Positions 35,309-44,038 of a stretch of DNA of 64,000 nucleotides are shown here, one piece after another. Below the pieces are notes generated by a model, which was not told the origin of the DNA, made no database searches, and was given only the letters and a program-made list of their open reading frames with translations. Source of the stretch: Niallia taxi (lineage in GTDB: Bacteria > Bacillota > Bacilli > Bacillales > Cytobacillaceae); contig NZ_CP102589.1 in NCBI RefSeq assembly GCF_032818155.1, forward strand, positions 482,001 to 546,000, given 5' to 3'. Both the position numbers and the translations under genes were made by a program. Within the stretch, counting starts at the first letter, position 1; each line of letters starts with the position of its first letter.

Positions 35309-35463
35309 CTGAATTTTCAGAATTAATTTTAAAATAGTTTGCAAAGTAAAAAAGGATAGGAAATTATTTTCTATTAATCAGTATTTGGAAAGAGCAAATG
35401 AGTACAAATATTCCACAGTCTTAATATTGGATAAAAAAGGTTTATAAATCTCTTAAATTTATC

Positions 35464-35491
35464 TTGTATAAATTAATAGTCCTATTATACT
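35464..35491 (+). promoter_or_regulatory. Promoter of the c-di-GMP riboswitch transcript
   Basis: TTGTAT (35464-35469), a 16-base spacer and TATACT (35486-35491) lie about 70 bases before the aptamer. Confidence 0.6.
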
Positions 35492-35562
35492 ATGAGTGAT
35501 GAGGAGGTAGAAAAGACCTAGTTAATGATTAAAATAAACGAAGAACAAAAAAAGTGAAAGTG

Positions 35563-35655
35563 AAAAGGGCAAATCATGGGAAACTATGAGACGCAAAGCT
35601 ATGGGCCTAAAATATACTGCCTTTAGAGCAGATGTTATGGCAGCCGGTTACCACA
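35563..35655 (+). ncRNA. Cyclic-di-GMP-I (GEMM) riboswitch
   Basis: The sequence has the GEMM-I core: AGGGCAAA, a helix capped by a GAAA tetraloop (TCATGG-GAAA-CTATGA), GACGCAAAGC, GGGCCTAAA and GGCAGCCGGTTACC. CATAGCTTT at 35662-35670 can pair with AAAGCTATG inside the aptamer, a possible switch between folds. A terminator follows, so control is at transcription elongation. Whether ligand turns expression on or off is not settled by eye. Confidence 0.93.
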
Positions 35656-35678
35656 AGAAGTCATAGCTTTAACTCTAT

Positions 35679-35704
35679 GGACCTTCTGCGGGGTCTTTTT
35701 TATT
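35679..35704 (+). terminator. Expression-platform terminator of the c-di-GMP riboswitch
   Basis: GGACC pairs with GGGTC around a short loop and is followed by TTTTTTATTT, about 35 bases before the ATG of the large repeat protein gene. Confidence 0.8.
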
Positions 35705-35737
35705 TGCCTTTTTTTACACGAAAGGTAGGACTATTGG

Positions 35738-38700
35738 ATGAGGGGAAAATTTATATTTATAAAGTCTTTTTTACTATTAACGCTCCTTGTATACCAGCTG
35801 GCTTTACCTGTTGGAATGACAAAGGCTGCAGAGATTGGAAGCGCCTTGCCGCCAAGTAACTTGGCTTATCAATCGTTTAGTCCAGATGATGGAAAGCTGA
35901 CTTGGAGTACCGTTTATGGAGCAACATCATATAAAATTTATCAAATAAAGGATGGCCAGCTTACATTGGTAGGCAGTACATCAGCATTAAGCTACAGTTT
36001 AAATGATCTTTCAGAAGGCTCATACAGATATGTCGTTGCGACAGTGACGAGTGATGGGGAATCAGGACCTTCTGCACCTGTGAGTGCTGAAATAACATAT
36101 CCTGAAATGCAGCCACCGACGGAATTTGTTTCGACAGTTAAAAATGGAAGTGATATCGTTCTTTCATGGAAGTCAGCGACTTATGCCGAAAAGTATAATA
36201 TTTATATAACAAAATCCGATGAGAAATCGTTGCTGACATCAACGACAGCAAAAACCTTTACGATCGAAAAAGCAGAGGAAGGAGCATATTCTTATTCTGT
36301 AACTGCTAATAATAAGCTTTATGGCGAATCTGCTGAAACGAATCCTGTTAACGTCGATTTAGTTCACCCAATATTGAAGAATCCGCAAAATCTAACGTTT
36401 ACGATTAAAAATGGCACGGATGTCACGATGAATTGGCAGGCATCAGAATATGCGACTAGTTATAAAATCTTTGAAGTTAGCGACGGAGAGTTAGAGCTGA
36501 AAAAGACGGTAACAAACACTAGCGTAACCTTCACAAATTTGCCTGCAGGTAACTATAACTATAAGGTTTACGCATCAAGCGACCGCTTTGGAGATTCACT
36601 TGAGGGCAGTGAGGCTGATATAGAGGTTGGCTCTATTATTATGACAGCACCTGAAAACGCGGCATATAAAATTCAAAACACGAATGACGCTATATTAAGC
36701 TGGAACGCTGTGCCGTATGCAACGAGCTATAAAATCTATGAAATTATAGATGGAGAAAAATTATTAAAGGAAACAGTGAAAGGCACAACAGCGACTTTAA
36801 CGAAGCTTGCTGGAGGCAATCATGATTATGAAGTAAATTCTTTCAGCGACAGATTTGGAGAATCTGATACAGGTGCTAAGCTGTCAGTGAACATTGAAAC
36901 AGTATCGGTAAATCCTCCTGATGGATTTACGTATAAAATCCAAAATGGCAATGATATTGTTTTAAACTGGTCTGCTGCAGAGAATGCAACGAATTATAAA
37001 GTCTATCAAATCGTTGATGGAGAGAAAATACTAAAAAGCACTGTGACAGGAACAACTGTGACATATACAAATATGACAGCAGGAAGCTATCAATTTGAAG
37101 TCCACACAAACAGTACAAGGTTTGGTGAATCAGAAAAAGGAACACCATTATCCTTCCAGCTTGAACAAATAAAATTGTCAGCACCTGAAGAGGTTAGCTA
37201 CGAATTAAAAAATGGGAATGATGCCGTGTTAACTTGGAAACAGGCAGATTATGCTGCAAGCTATAAAGTTTACCAAGTTATCGATGGGAAGAAGACATTA
37301 AAGACAACTGTTTCCAGCACAACAACAACCATAACAAACTTGTCTGAGGGGAACAGTGCATTTGAAGTCTATGCATACAACAGCCGGTTTGGTGAGTCTG
37401 AGAAAGGGACTTCCGTTAGTGTTCCTGTTGTCTATCCAAAGCTTGCCTCACCTGCAGAATTAGTATCGACAACATTGAATCCATCGGCTTTCACACTTAG
37501 CTGGAACCAAGCAGATTATGCATCCAGCTATCGAGTTTATCAGCTAATAAATGGAGAGAAAGTATTAAAGAGTAATGTAAATGGCACGAGTATCACTTAT
37601 TCCAACATTCAACCAGGCACATATAAGTATGAGGTATATTCCTATTCTGCTCGTTTCGGTGAATCAGAGAAAGGAACTCCACTTGAGGTGACTCTAAGCG
37701 GTCAAGTATTAGCAGCACCTGAAGGTATCACATATACAATTACTAATGGAAATGACCTGACATTAAAATGGAAATCTGTTCAATATGCAAATAGCTATAA
37801 GATCTATAAAGTAATAGATGGAGAAGAGACACTAGAACGCACAGTGACAGGAACAAGTGTAACACTAACTAATTTGTCAGAAGGCGATATTAATTATGTA
37901 ATAAAGGCATATTCCAATTTATTCGGAGAATCACCTGTTGGCGGGGAAGTGAAGGATAAATTAGTATATCCGCAGATGGCACAGCCGCAAAACGTAACAA
38001 AAACCGTTACAAGCGGCAATGATATTACATTGAAATGGAATGCTGTCACTTATGCAAAAGGCTATCATATTTATCAATACAAAGATGGGGAAAAACAGCT
38101 TGTCCGCACAGTAACAGGAACAAGTACAGTTTTAACTAATATGCCAGAAGGCGATTATGTATATGTTGTCCATTCCTTCAGTGACCGTTTTGGTGAGTCT
38201 GCAGATGGAAGTAAGCTTGAGTTTACTCTAACATGGCCAATTATGCAGGCACCGGAGAGCTTCACAAAAACAATCTCGAATGGAAATGATATTACATTAA
38301 AATGGAATGCTGTATCTTATGCAAAAGAATACAGAGTTTATCAACTATCAGGGGAAGAAAAAATCCTAGTTAAAACGGCAACAGGGACATCTGCTTCCTT
38401 CACAAATATGCCAGAAGGCGATTATACGTATGTTGTGTATTCCTACAGTGATCGGTTCGGTGAGTCTGCAGATGGAAGTAAGTTAGAGTTTAACCTAACA
38501 TGGCCAATTATGCAGGCACAAGAAAACTTGACGAAGTCTATTGTTAATGGAAATGATATTGTTTTGAAGTGGAATGCATCTGCGTATGCAAAAAGCTATA
38601 AGGTATACCAAATAATCGATGGTGAAAAAGTGTTCCAAAGCACAGTCACAGGCACGTCTGTAACATATAAAAATATGGCGGAAGGCGATTACATTTATGT

Positions 38701-41140
38701 TGTGCAATCGTACAGCGATCGTTTTGGTGAGTCAATAAAGGAAGAAAGAATTACATTCAACTTAACATGGCCAATTGTCCAAGTTCCAGTGGTCAGCGGC
38801 AGTATTTTCAATGCTAATAATATTACACTGTCTTGGAAAGCAACTGAATGGGCAAATGGTTACAGAGTCTATGAAGTGACGGATGGAAAAAGAGAGCTAT
38901 TATACAGCGGGACAGCGCTGAGCTATAAAGTTTATAATCTGTCAGAAGAAACGCACACATTTGAAGTTACAGCATACAGCAACCGTTTTGTGGAGTCCTT
39001 GCCTTCTGAATCGTTTGTTCAGAAGATTGTATATCCCGAAATGGAATCACCAAAGCTTTCTTTAATATTGCTCAGTGATACAAGTGCAAGAATTTCATGG
39101 GATTTTGTCACATACGCAAATGGCTATAATGTATATGAAATCATTGATGGTAAGCCAGTATTGCTTGTTGAAAACTTAAATAGTCTTTCTTATGAGCTAA
39201 AAGATTTAACGTATCGAAATCACCAATACTATGTGACTTCATACAGCAATTCCTTTGGTGAGTCCAAACCATCAGAGACAGCGGAAGCGAAGTTAATCAT
39301 TGATACTCAGGCACCTATTACAACAAGTGATGCACCGTCCAAGTGGGTGAATGTAAACCAAACAGTACAGCTTGAAGCAACGGATGATATAACTGGTATA
39401 GCAAATTCTTATTATTCTTTAAATGATGGACCAATTCAAGAAGGAAACTCCATATTTGTTGATCAAGAAGGAATTAATAAGATTGTTTTTAATTCTGTTG
39501 ATAAGGCAGGAAATATGGAAGAAGTGAAAACTGCCTATGTCAAACTGGATAAAACGGCACCTGAGACTGAAATGAGTGAAGTGCCAGAATATGCACAAAC
39601 GGTTGATATCCAACTCGAAGGCTCCGACTTATGGAGTGGGATAGATAAAACCTATTACTCTATTAATGGCTCAGACTTCAAAGAAGGAGTATCCTTCACG
39701 ATAGATGAAGAAGGAACAAATGAGATCTCTTATTACTCTGTGGATGTAGCTGGTAACAAAGAAGAAGTGAAAAAAGCAGAAGTGAGTATTGATAAAACAG
39801 CACCAACAACAATAGCAGATGCTAACGAGAATTGGGCAAATGATGATGTTACTGTTAAGCTTTCTGCCGCAGATAAGTTGAGCGGGGTAGATAAAACCTA
39901 TTACTCTATCAATGGCTCAGAGTATAAAGAAGGAACATCCTTTACAGTAGAACATGAAGGAATAATTAAAATTACTTATTACTCTGTAGACGCAGTTGGC
40001 AACAAAGAGGAAGTGAAAACAGCAAAGGTAAGAATAGATAAAACAGCGCCAATAACAACTTCAGATATTAACGAGGATTGGGCGAATAAGGACGTAACAA
40101 TCACATTGTCTGCCGTAGATGAGTTGAGCGGAGCAGTAAAAACCTACTACTCTATTAATGGTTCAGACTATGCAGAGGGAAGATCCTTTACAGTAGAACA
40201 AGAAGGAACGAACGAAATCACTTATTACTCTGTGGATGCAGCTGGTAACAAAGAAGATGTGAAAACAGCAGAAGTGAAAATAGATAAAACAGCCCCAACA
40301 ACAGCTTCTGATAGACAAGAGGGCTGGTCAACTAAAGAGGTTTCTGTTACATTAACTGCTGCTGACAATTTGAGTGGAACGGTAAAAACCTACTACTCTA
40401 TTAACGGAGCAGAATATGTGGAGGGAACATCCTTTACGATAGAAAAAGAAGGAATAAATGAAATCACGTATTATTCTGTAGACAAAGCGGGCAACAAAGA
40501 AGCAGTTAAAACAGCAGAAGTGAAAATAGACAAAACGGCTCCAGTCATTTCCTTCAATAATGAGTCTCTTTATGAACTAGGCACAAAGCTTATATTGAAT
40601 TTTCATTCTGCAGATGATGAATCAAGTATTGTATCAGAAGTGGCTACTATTAATGGTAAAACATACAAAAATGGTGAAGCCGTTCAGCTTAATGAGCCTG
40701 GTGAATACAAGATAAGCATTAAAGCGACAAACGGTGCCGGCTTGACTACAATTAAAGAAGAAACAATCAATGCTTATATACCTGTAACACTTGAGGTGTT
40801 ACCAAAGGTCATTAAAGGTAATAAAGGTACCTTTACAGTTAAAGCAATATTGCCTAAGAAATATCAATCTTTAAAGTTTAACGTTTCCTCTGTCAGACTG
40901 AATGGAGTTGCGCCTTCAGCGGACAGCTTTGGCATGTTGCTGCAAGCAGAAAAAGGGCAGTTCAAATTCGACAGAGAAGATTTTGATTGGAAATCAGGAG
41001 ATGTTGATTTAGTACTTACAGGGTCTTTGAACAACAAGTACTATGTAGTCGGTAAGACAACTGCTGAAGCAAAGGATTGTAACTATAAAGGCAATTGTTT
41101 ATTAGGCTCTCTATTCAATTTACTTTGGTGCTTTAGATAG
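35738..41140 (+). CDS. Large secreted repeat protein, 13 FN3-like plus Ig-like modules
   Basis: The 1800-residue protein starts with a Sec signal peptide (about 1-31, ending TKAAE). Thirteen modules of about 88-90 residues follow, each with a LSW/LKW strand, SYKVYQ.IDGE and a RFGES-like end, similar to fibronectin type III. Five modules of about 82 residues follow (about 1188-1600; TYYSINGS and YYSVDAAGNKE), of the OmpL47/Ig-like type, and then a degenerate sixth. The C-terminus has four cysteines and no LPXTG, S-layer or membrane anchor. It is probably an extracellular matrix or adhesion protein. The c-di-GMP-I riboswitch in its leader ties it to the sessile/motile switch. Confidence 0.88.
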   Translation: MRGKFIFIKSFLLLTLLVYQLALPVGMTKAAEIGSALPPSNLAYQSFSPDDGKLTWSTVYGATSYKIYQIKDGQLTLVGSTSALSYSLNDLSEGSYRYVVATVTSDGESGPSAPVSAEITYPEMQPPTEFVSTVKNGSDIVLSWKSATYAEKYNIYITKSDEKSLLTSTTAKTFTIEKAEEGAYSYSVTANNKLYGESAETNPVNVDLVHPILKNPQNLTFTIKNGTDVTMNWQASEYATSYKIFEVSDGELELKKTVTNTSVTFTNLPAGNYNYKVYASSDRFGDSLEGSEADIEVGSIIMTAPENAAYKIQNTNDAILSWNAVPYATSYKIYEIIDGEKLLKETVKGTTATLTKLAGGNHDYEVNSFSDRFGESDTGAKLSVNIETVSVNPPDGFTYKIQNGNDIVLNWSAAENATNYKVYQIVDGEKILKSTVTGTTVTYTNMTAGSYQFEVHTNSTRFGESEKGTPLSFQLEQIKLSAPEEVSYELKNGNDAVLTWKQADYAASYKVYQVIDGKKTLKTTVSSTTTTITNLSEGNSAFEVYAYNSRFGESEKGTSVSVPVVYPKLASPAELVSTTLNPSAFTLSWNQADYASSYRVYQLINGEKVLKSNVNGTSITYSNIQPGTYKYEVYSYSARFGESEKGTPLEVTLSGQVLAAPEGITYTITNGNDLTLKWKSVQYANSYKIYKVIDGEETLERTVTGTSVTLTNLSEGDINYVIKAYSNLFGESPVGGEVKDKLVYPQMAQPQNVTKTVTSGNDITLKWNAVTYAKGYHIYQYKDGEKQLVRTVTGTSTVLTNMPEGDYVYVVHSFSDRFGESADGSKLEFTLTWPIMQAPESFTKTISNGNDITLKWNAVSYAKEYRVYQLSGEEKILVKTATGTSASFTNMPEGDYTYVVYSYSDRFGESADGSKLEFNLTWPIMQAQENLTKSIVNGNDIVLKWNASAYAKSYKVYQIIDGEKVFQSTVTGTSVTYKNMAEGDYIYVVQSYSDRFGESIKEERITFNLTWPIVQVPVVSGSIFNANNITLSWKATEWANGYRVYEVTDGKRELLYSGTALSYKVYNLSEETHTFEVTAYSNRFVESLPSESFVQKIVYPEMESPKLSLILLSDTSARISWDFVTYANGYNVYEIIDGKPVLLVENLNSLSYELKDLTYRNHQYYVTSYSNSFGESKPSETAEAKLIIDTQAPITTSDAPSKWVNVNQTVQLEATDDITGIANSYYSLNDGPIQEGNSIFVDQEGINKIVFNSVDKAGNMEEVKTAYVKLDKTAPETEMSEVPEYAQTVDIQLEGSDLWSGIDKTYYSINGSDFKEGVSFTIDEEGTNEISYYSVDVAGNKEEVKKAEVSIDKTAPTTIADANENWANDDVTVKLSAADKLSGVDKTYYSINGSEYKEGTSFTVEHEGIIKITYYSVDAVGNKEEVKTAKVRIDKTAPITTSDINEDWANKDVTITLSAVDELSGAVKTYYSINGSDYAEGRSFTVEQEGTNEITYYSVDAAGNKEDVKTAEVKIDKTAPTTASDRQEGWSTKEVSVTLTAADNLSGTVKTYYSINGAEYVEGTSFTIEKEGINEITYYSVDKAGNKEAVKTAEVKIDKTAPVISFNNESLYELGTKLILNFHSADDESSIVSEVATINGKTYKNGEAVQLNEPGEYKISIKATNGAGLTTIKEETINAYIPVTLEVLPKVIKGNKGTFTVKAILPKKYQSLKFNVSSVRLNGVAPSADSFGMLLQAEKGQFKFDREDFDWKSGDVDLVLTGSLNNKYYVVGKTTAEAKDCNYKGNCLLGSLFNLLWCFR

Positions 41141-41293
41141 TATCAATCTATGCGTCTTTGGTTAATAGAAAATGTTAAAAATGCACATTTAAAGCGCACT
41201 CTGTCACAGAATTTCCAATATATTCTCCGGAAATCGAGGTTGACAGATTAGGCTCCTTCCTGTAGCCTAAAAGGTATAAACTTAATATATTAG

Positions 41294-41315
41294 ACCTCAC
41301 TTTTGTCAGTGAGGT
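41294..41315 (+). repeat. Hairpin overlapping the 5' side of the lysine riboswitch P1
   Basis: ACCTCAC (41294-41300) pairs with GTGAGGT (41309-41315), which also contains the P1 5' strand. The two folds cannot coexist. Confidence 0.55.
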
Positions 41316-41489
41316 AGAGGCGCGATATTTAACAGTCTTTAAGCGGAGCTTGAGAAGGCAATGATGCTAAAGAGAAGGAAATATCGCCGAAGTGAGCAAT
41401 TTATCTCAAAATTGCTTGCTGGGTCTGCAGTCAATAGCTGCAGGACTGTCTCAATAAACTCCCAGTTTATTGAGTTGTGCTATCTCAGG
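41309..41489 (+). ncRNA. Lysine riboswitch (L-box)
   Basis: The sequence carries the L-box signature: GTGAGGTAGAGGCGCG at the 5' side, AAGGAAATATCGCCGAAGTG in the middle, TTGCTTGCTGGGTCTGCAG, and GTGCTATCTC at the 3' side of P1 (GAGGTAG 41311-41317 with CTATCTC 41480-41486). CTCAGG at 41484-41489 can instead pair with CCTGAG in the downstream terminator, the usual antiterminator. Lysine should switch off the transporter genes. Confidence 0.95.
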
Positions 41490-41522
41490 AAAAAAGAGAG
41501 GACTTTAGGGCAACTATATATT

Positions 41523-41553
41523 GCGACCTGAGTGTATCTCAGGTCGCTTTTTG
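41523..41553 (+). terminator. Lysine riboswitch terminator
   Basis: GCGACCTGAG pairs with CTCAGGTCGC around TGTAT, followed by TTTTTG. Confidence 0.93.
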
Positions 41554-41590
41554 TTTAGAGGCTCAACATATCATGTGGAGGGAAAACAAA

Positions 41591-42424
41591 ATGAAGAAAA
41601 AAGCATCACTACTATTTTTATTGTTGCTTTCAGCTATTATTCTCTTGGCTGGGTGCGGGACAAGCAATGGCTCCGGATCCGGGGATGATCAAGATACATT
41701 TAAAGTAGGACTTGAAGCGGGTTATGCTCCATTTAACTGGACACAAAATGATGATTCTAACGGAGCAGTTAAAATCAATGGCACTTCTGAATATGCGGGT
41801 GGCTATGATGTAGAAGTTGCTAAAAAAATCGCTGATGGCTTAGGTAAAAAGCTAGTCATTGTTAAAACAGAATGGGATGGACTAGTTCCAGCATTGACTT
41901 CAGGTAAAATTGACGCAATCATTGCAGGTATGTCTCCAACGGAAGAGCGTAAACAAACAATCGACTTTACAGATAACTACTACAAGTCCAACTTGGTGAT
42001 GGTTGTTAAAAAAGGCGGTAAATATGAAGGGGCAACATCTATTCAAGACTTTAAAGGAGCAAAAATCACAGCACAGCTAAATACATTCCATTACTCTGTT
42101 ATTGACCAAATCAAAGGAGTTTCTAAACAGACAGCAATGGACAACTTCCCGGCAATGCGTGTTGCTCTTGAGTCTGGTGTAATTGACGGCTATGTTACAG
42201 AACGTCCAGAAGCAGTTAGTGCTTCAAATGCAAATGAAAACTTTGCAATGGTTGAGTTCAAGGATGGCTTTGAAACATCTGAGGATGATACAGCAATTGC
42301 TGTAGGATTGAAAAAAGACAGTGATCTTAAAGATAAAATAAATGAAGTACTAAAAGGTATCTCAGAAGAAGACCGTACGAAAATCATGGATGATGCAATT
42401 GTAAACCAACCTGCAGCAAAATAA
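41591..42424 (+). CDS. Amino-acid ABC transporter substrate-binding lipoprotein, probably lysine
   Basis: The 277-residue protein has a lipobox with Cys22 (LAGC) and a Gly/Ser linker. The type 3 solute-binding domain has FKVGLEAGYAPFNW, GYDVEVAKKIADGLG and AIIAGMSPTEERKQTIDFTD, typical of polar amino-acid binding proteins. The lysine riboswitch just upstream makes lysine the likely ligand (inference). GGAGGG precedes ATG 41591. The frame reaches back to 41477 inside the riboswitch, which is rejected. Confidence 0.9.
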   Translation: MKKKASLLFLLLLSAIILLAGCGTSNGSGSGDDQDTFKVGLEAGYAPFNWTQNDDSNGAVKINGTSEYAGGYDVEVAKKIADGLGKKLVIVKTEWDGLVPALTSGKIDAIIAGMSPTEERKQTIDFTDNYYKSNLVMVVKKGGKYEGATSIQDFKGAKITAQLNTFHYSVIDQIKGVSKQTAMDNFPAMRVALESGVIDGYVTERPEAVSASNANENFAMVEFKDGFETSEDDTAIAVGLKKDSDLKDKINEVLKGISEEDRTKIMDDAIVNQPAAK

Positions 42425-42432
42425 TGATTACA

Positions 42433-42468
42433 ATAAAACCGGCTGTCTTTTTGTGCAGTCGGTTTTAT
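42433..42468 (+). terminator. Intercistronic hairpin after the binding-protein gene
   Basis: ATAAAACCG pairs with CGGTTTTAT and an inner CTG/CAG helix. No T-run follows. It probably stabilises the binding-protein mRNA or limits readthrough, giving excess binding protein over the permease. Confidence 0.6.
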
Positions 42469-42489
42469 GATGAGTAAAGGAGGAGAACG

Positions 42490-43236
42490 ATGAGTTTTGA
42501 ATGGATCGTAAAAATTATTACCGAAAACTGGCCGATGTTCCTGCGCGGTGCAGGCATGACGCTCACTATCGCATTGATCGGTACAATAATCGGAGCAGCA
42601 ATCGGCTTGATCGCCGGAATTATCCGCACAATACCGGCGCCGGAGCGTGGCTTTAAAAAAATTATTCTAAAAGTGATTAATATTATACTTTCAATATATA
42701 TTGAGTTTTTCCGTGGAACACCAATGATTGTACAGGCAATGGTCATTTATTATGGCTCAGCGATGGCATTTAATATAGATATGAATGTAATGCTTGCGGC
42801 AGTGATTGTTGTGTCAATCAACACTGGGGCATACATGGCGGAAATTGTTCGCGGTGGAATTGTATCAGTAGAAAAAGGGCAGTTTGAGGCTGCACAGGCA
42901 ATTGGTATGAATCACTTCCAAACAATGATGAATGTTGTTTTGCCTCAAGTTATCCGCAATATTATGCCGGCTACAGGCAACCAGTTTGTTATTAATATTA
43001 AAGATACCTCTGTATTAAACGTTATTTCTGTTTCTGAGCTTTATTTCATGACGAAATCAGTAGCGGGCAATAACTTCAGATATTTTGAGTCATTCTTTGT
43101 AGCTTGTGTCATCTATTTTGTTATGACATTTATCGTCACAAGAATATTGCTGTATATTGAAAGAAGATTAGAAGGACCAGACAATTACAAAATGCTTGGC
43201 GAAGAACTTGATGCACAGCCAGGGATGAAGCAATAA
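42490..43236 (+). CDS. Amino-acid ABC transporter permease
   Basis: The 248-residue protein has about five membrane helices and the His/Glu/Gln/Arg/opine TM motif: [19 protein letters not shown] early, [11 protein letters not shown], and the EAA loop [21 protein letters not shown]. It pairs with the preceding binding protein and following ATPase, probably as a homodimer because only one permease gene is present. Confidence 0.93.
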   Translation: MSFEWIVKIITENWPMFLRGAGMTLTIALIGTIIGAAIGLIAGIIRTIPAPERGFKKIILKVINIILSIYIEFFRGTPMIVQAMVIYYGSAMAFNIDMNVMLAAVIVVSINTGAYMAEIVRGGIVSVEKGQFEAAQAIGMNHFQTMMNVVLPQVIRNIMPATGNQFVINIKDTSVLNVISVSELYFMTKSVAGNNFRYFESFFVACVIYFVMTFIVTRILLYIERRLEGPDNYKMLGEELDAQPGMKQ

Positions 43237-43253
43237 AAGAAGGAGGAGAGACT

Positions 43254-43988
43254 ATGGAAAAAGTCATTGAGATTCAGCATTTAAGCAAAGCCTTTGGTAG
43301 CCATGAAGTGCTTAAAGACATTGACTTCTCAGTTAAAAAAGGAGAAGTTGTCAGCATTATCGGCTCTTCAGGTTCCGGAAAATCGACCCTTCTTCGTTGT
43401 GTCAATCTTTTGGAAAAGCCAAGCGGTGGTCAAATAATCTACAAGGGGGAAAACATTCTTGATGATAAGCATGATATTTCCGCTTATCGCAGAAGATTAG
43501 GAATGGTTTTCCAGCAATTCAATCTCTTTAATAATCATAATGTTTTAAGCAACTGCGTAGTAGGGCAAGTCAAGGTATTGAAGCGTTCAAAGGCGGAAGC
43601 AGAAAAAATAGCGCTAAAATACTTAAAAGTAGTAGGGATGGATCGTTACGTAAATGCCAAGCCAAAACAGCTGTCAGGCGGTCAAAAACAGCGTGTTGCT
43701 ATCGCAAGAGCGCTGTCAATGGAGCCAGATGTAATGTTGTTTGATGAGCCGACTTCAGCACTTGATCCAGAAATGGTTGGTGAGGTATTGAAAGTAATGA
43801 AGGAGCTTGCTGAGTCAGGACTTACAATGCTGATTGTTACCCATGAGATGGAATTTGCTAGAGAGGTTTCAGACCGAATAGTGTTTATGGACAAGGGTGT
43901 CATTGCAGAGGAAGGCACTCCTGAGCAAATCTTCCTGAACCCAACTCAAGAGCGTACAAAGGAATTTTTGAAGCGCACATTAAAATAG
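43254..43988 (+). CDS. Amino-acid ABC transporter ATPase
   Basis: The 244-residue protein has Walker [10 protein letters not shown] near residue 34, signature LSGGQKQR, Walker [15 protein letters not shown] and the H-loop THEME. It belongs to the GlnQ/HisP group. It completes the lysine-riboswitch operon, with AGAAGGAGGAG before its ATG. Confidence 0.95.
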   Translation: MEKVIEIQHLSKAFGSHEVLKDIDFSVKKGEVVSIIGSSGSGKSTLLRCVNLLEKPSGGQIIYKGENILDDKHDISAYRRRLGMVFQQFNLFNNHNVLSNCVVGQVKVLKRSKAEAEKIALKYLKVVGMDRYVNAKPKQLSGGQKQRVAIARALSMEPDVMLFDEPTSALDPEMVGEVLKVMKELAESGLTMLIVTHEMEFAREVSDRIVFMDKGVIAEEGTPEQIFLNPTQERTKEFLKRTLK

Positions 43989-44001
43989 GCAATATACTTT
44001 C

Positions 44002-44038
44002 AAAACACCTCCAAATTAACATTTGGAGGTGTTTTTTT
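44002..44038. terminator. Bidirectional terminator
   Basis: AACACCTCCAAAT pairs with ATTTGGAGGTGTT around a short loop, with T-runs on both strands. It overlaps the acsA stop codon. Confidence 0.92.

Noticed and set aside
36100..39300. Regular spacing of similar sequence that might be read as a CRISPR or DNA repeat array
   Set aside because: The period is about 267 bases, in frame, and encodes FN3-like modules.
41240..41268. TTGACA at 41240 as the lysine riboswitch promoter
   Set aside because: The -10 at the right spacing (TAGCCT) is poor and lies in a hairpin; no promoter was assigned.
41248..41270. TTAGGCT/AGCCTAA hairpin as terminator of the large repeat protein gene
   Set aside because: The stem is perfect but no T-run follows, so its role is unclear and it was not called.
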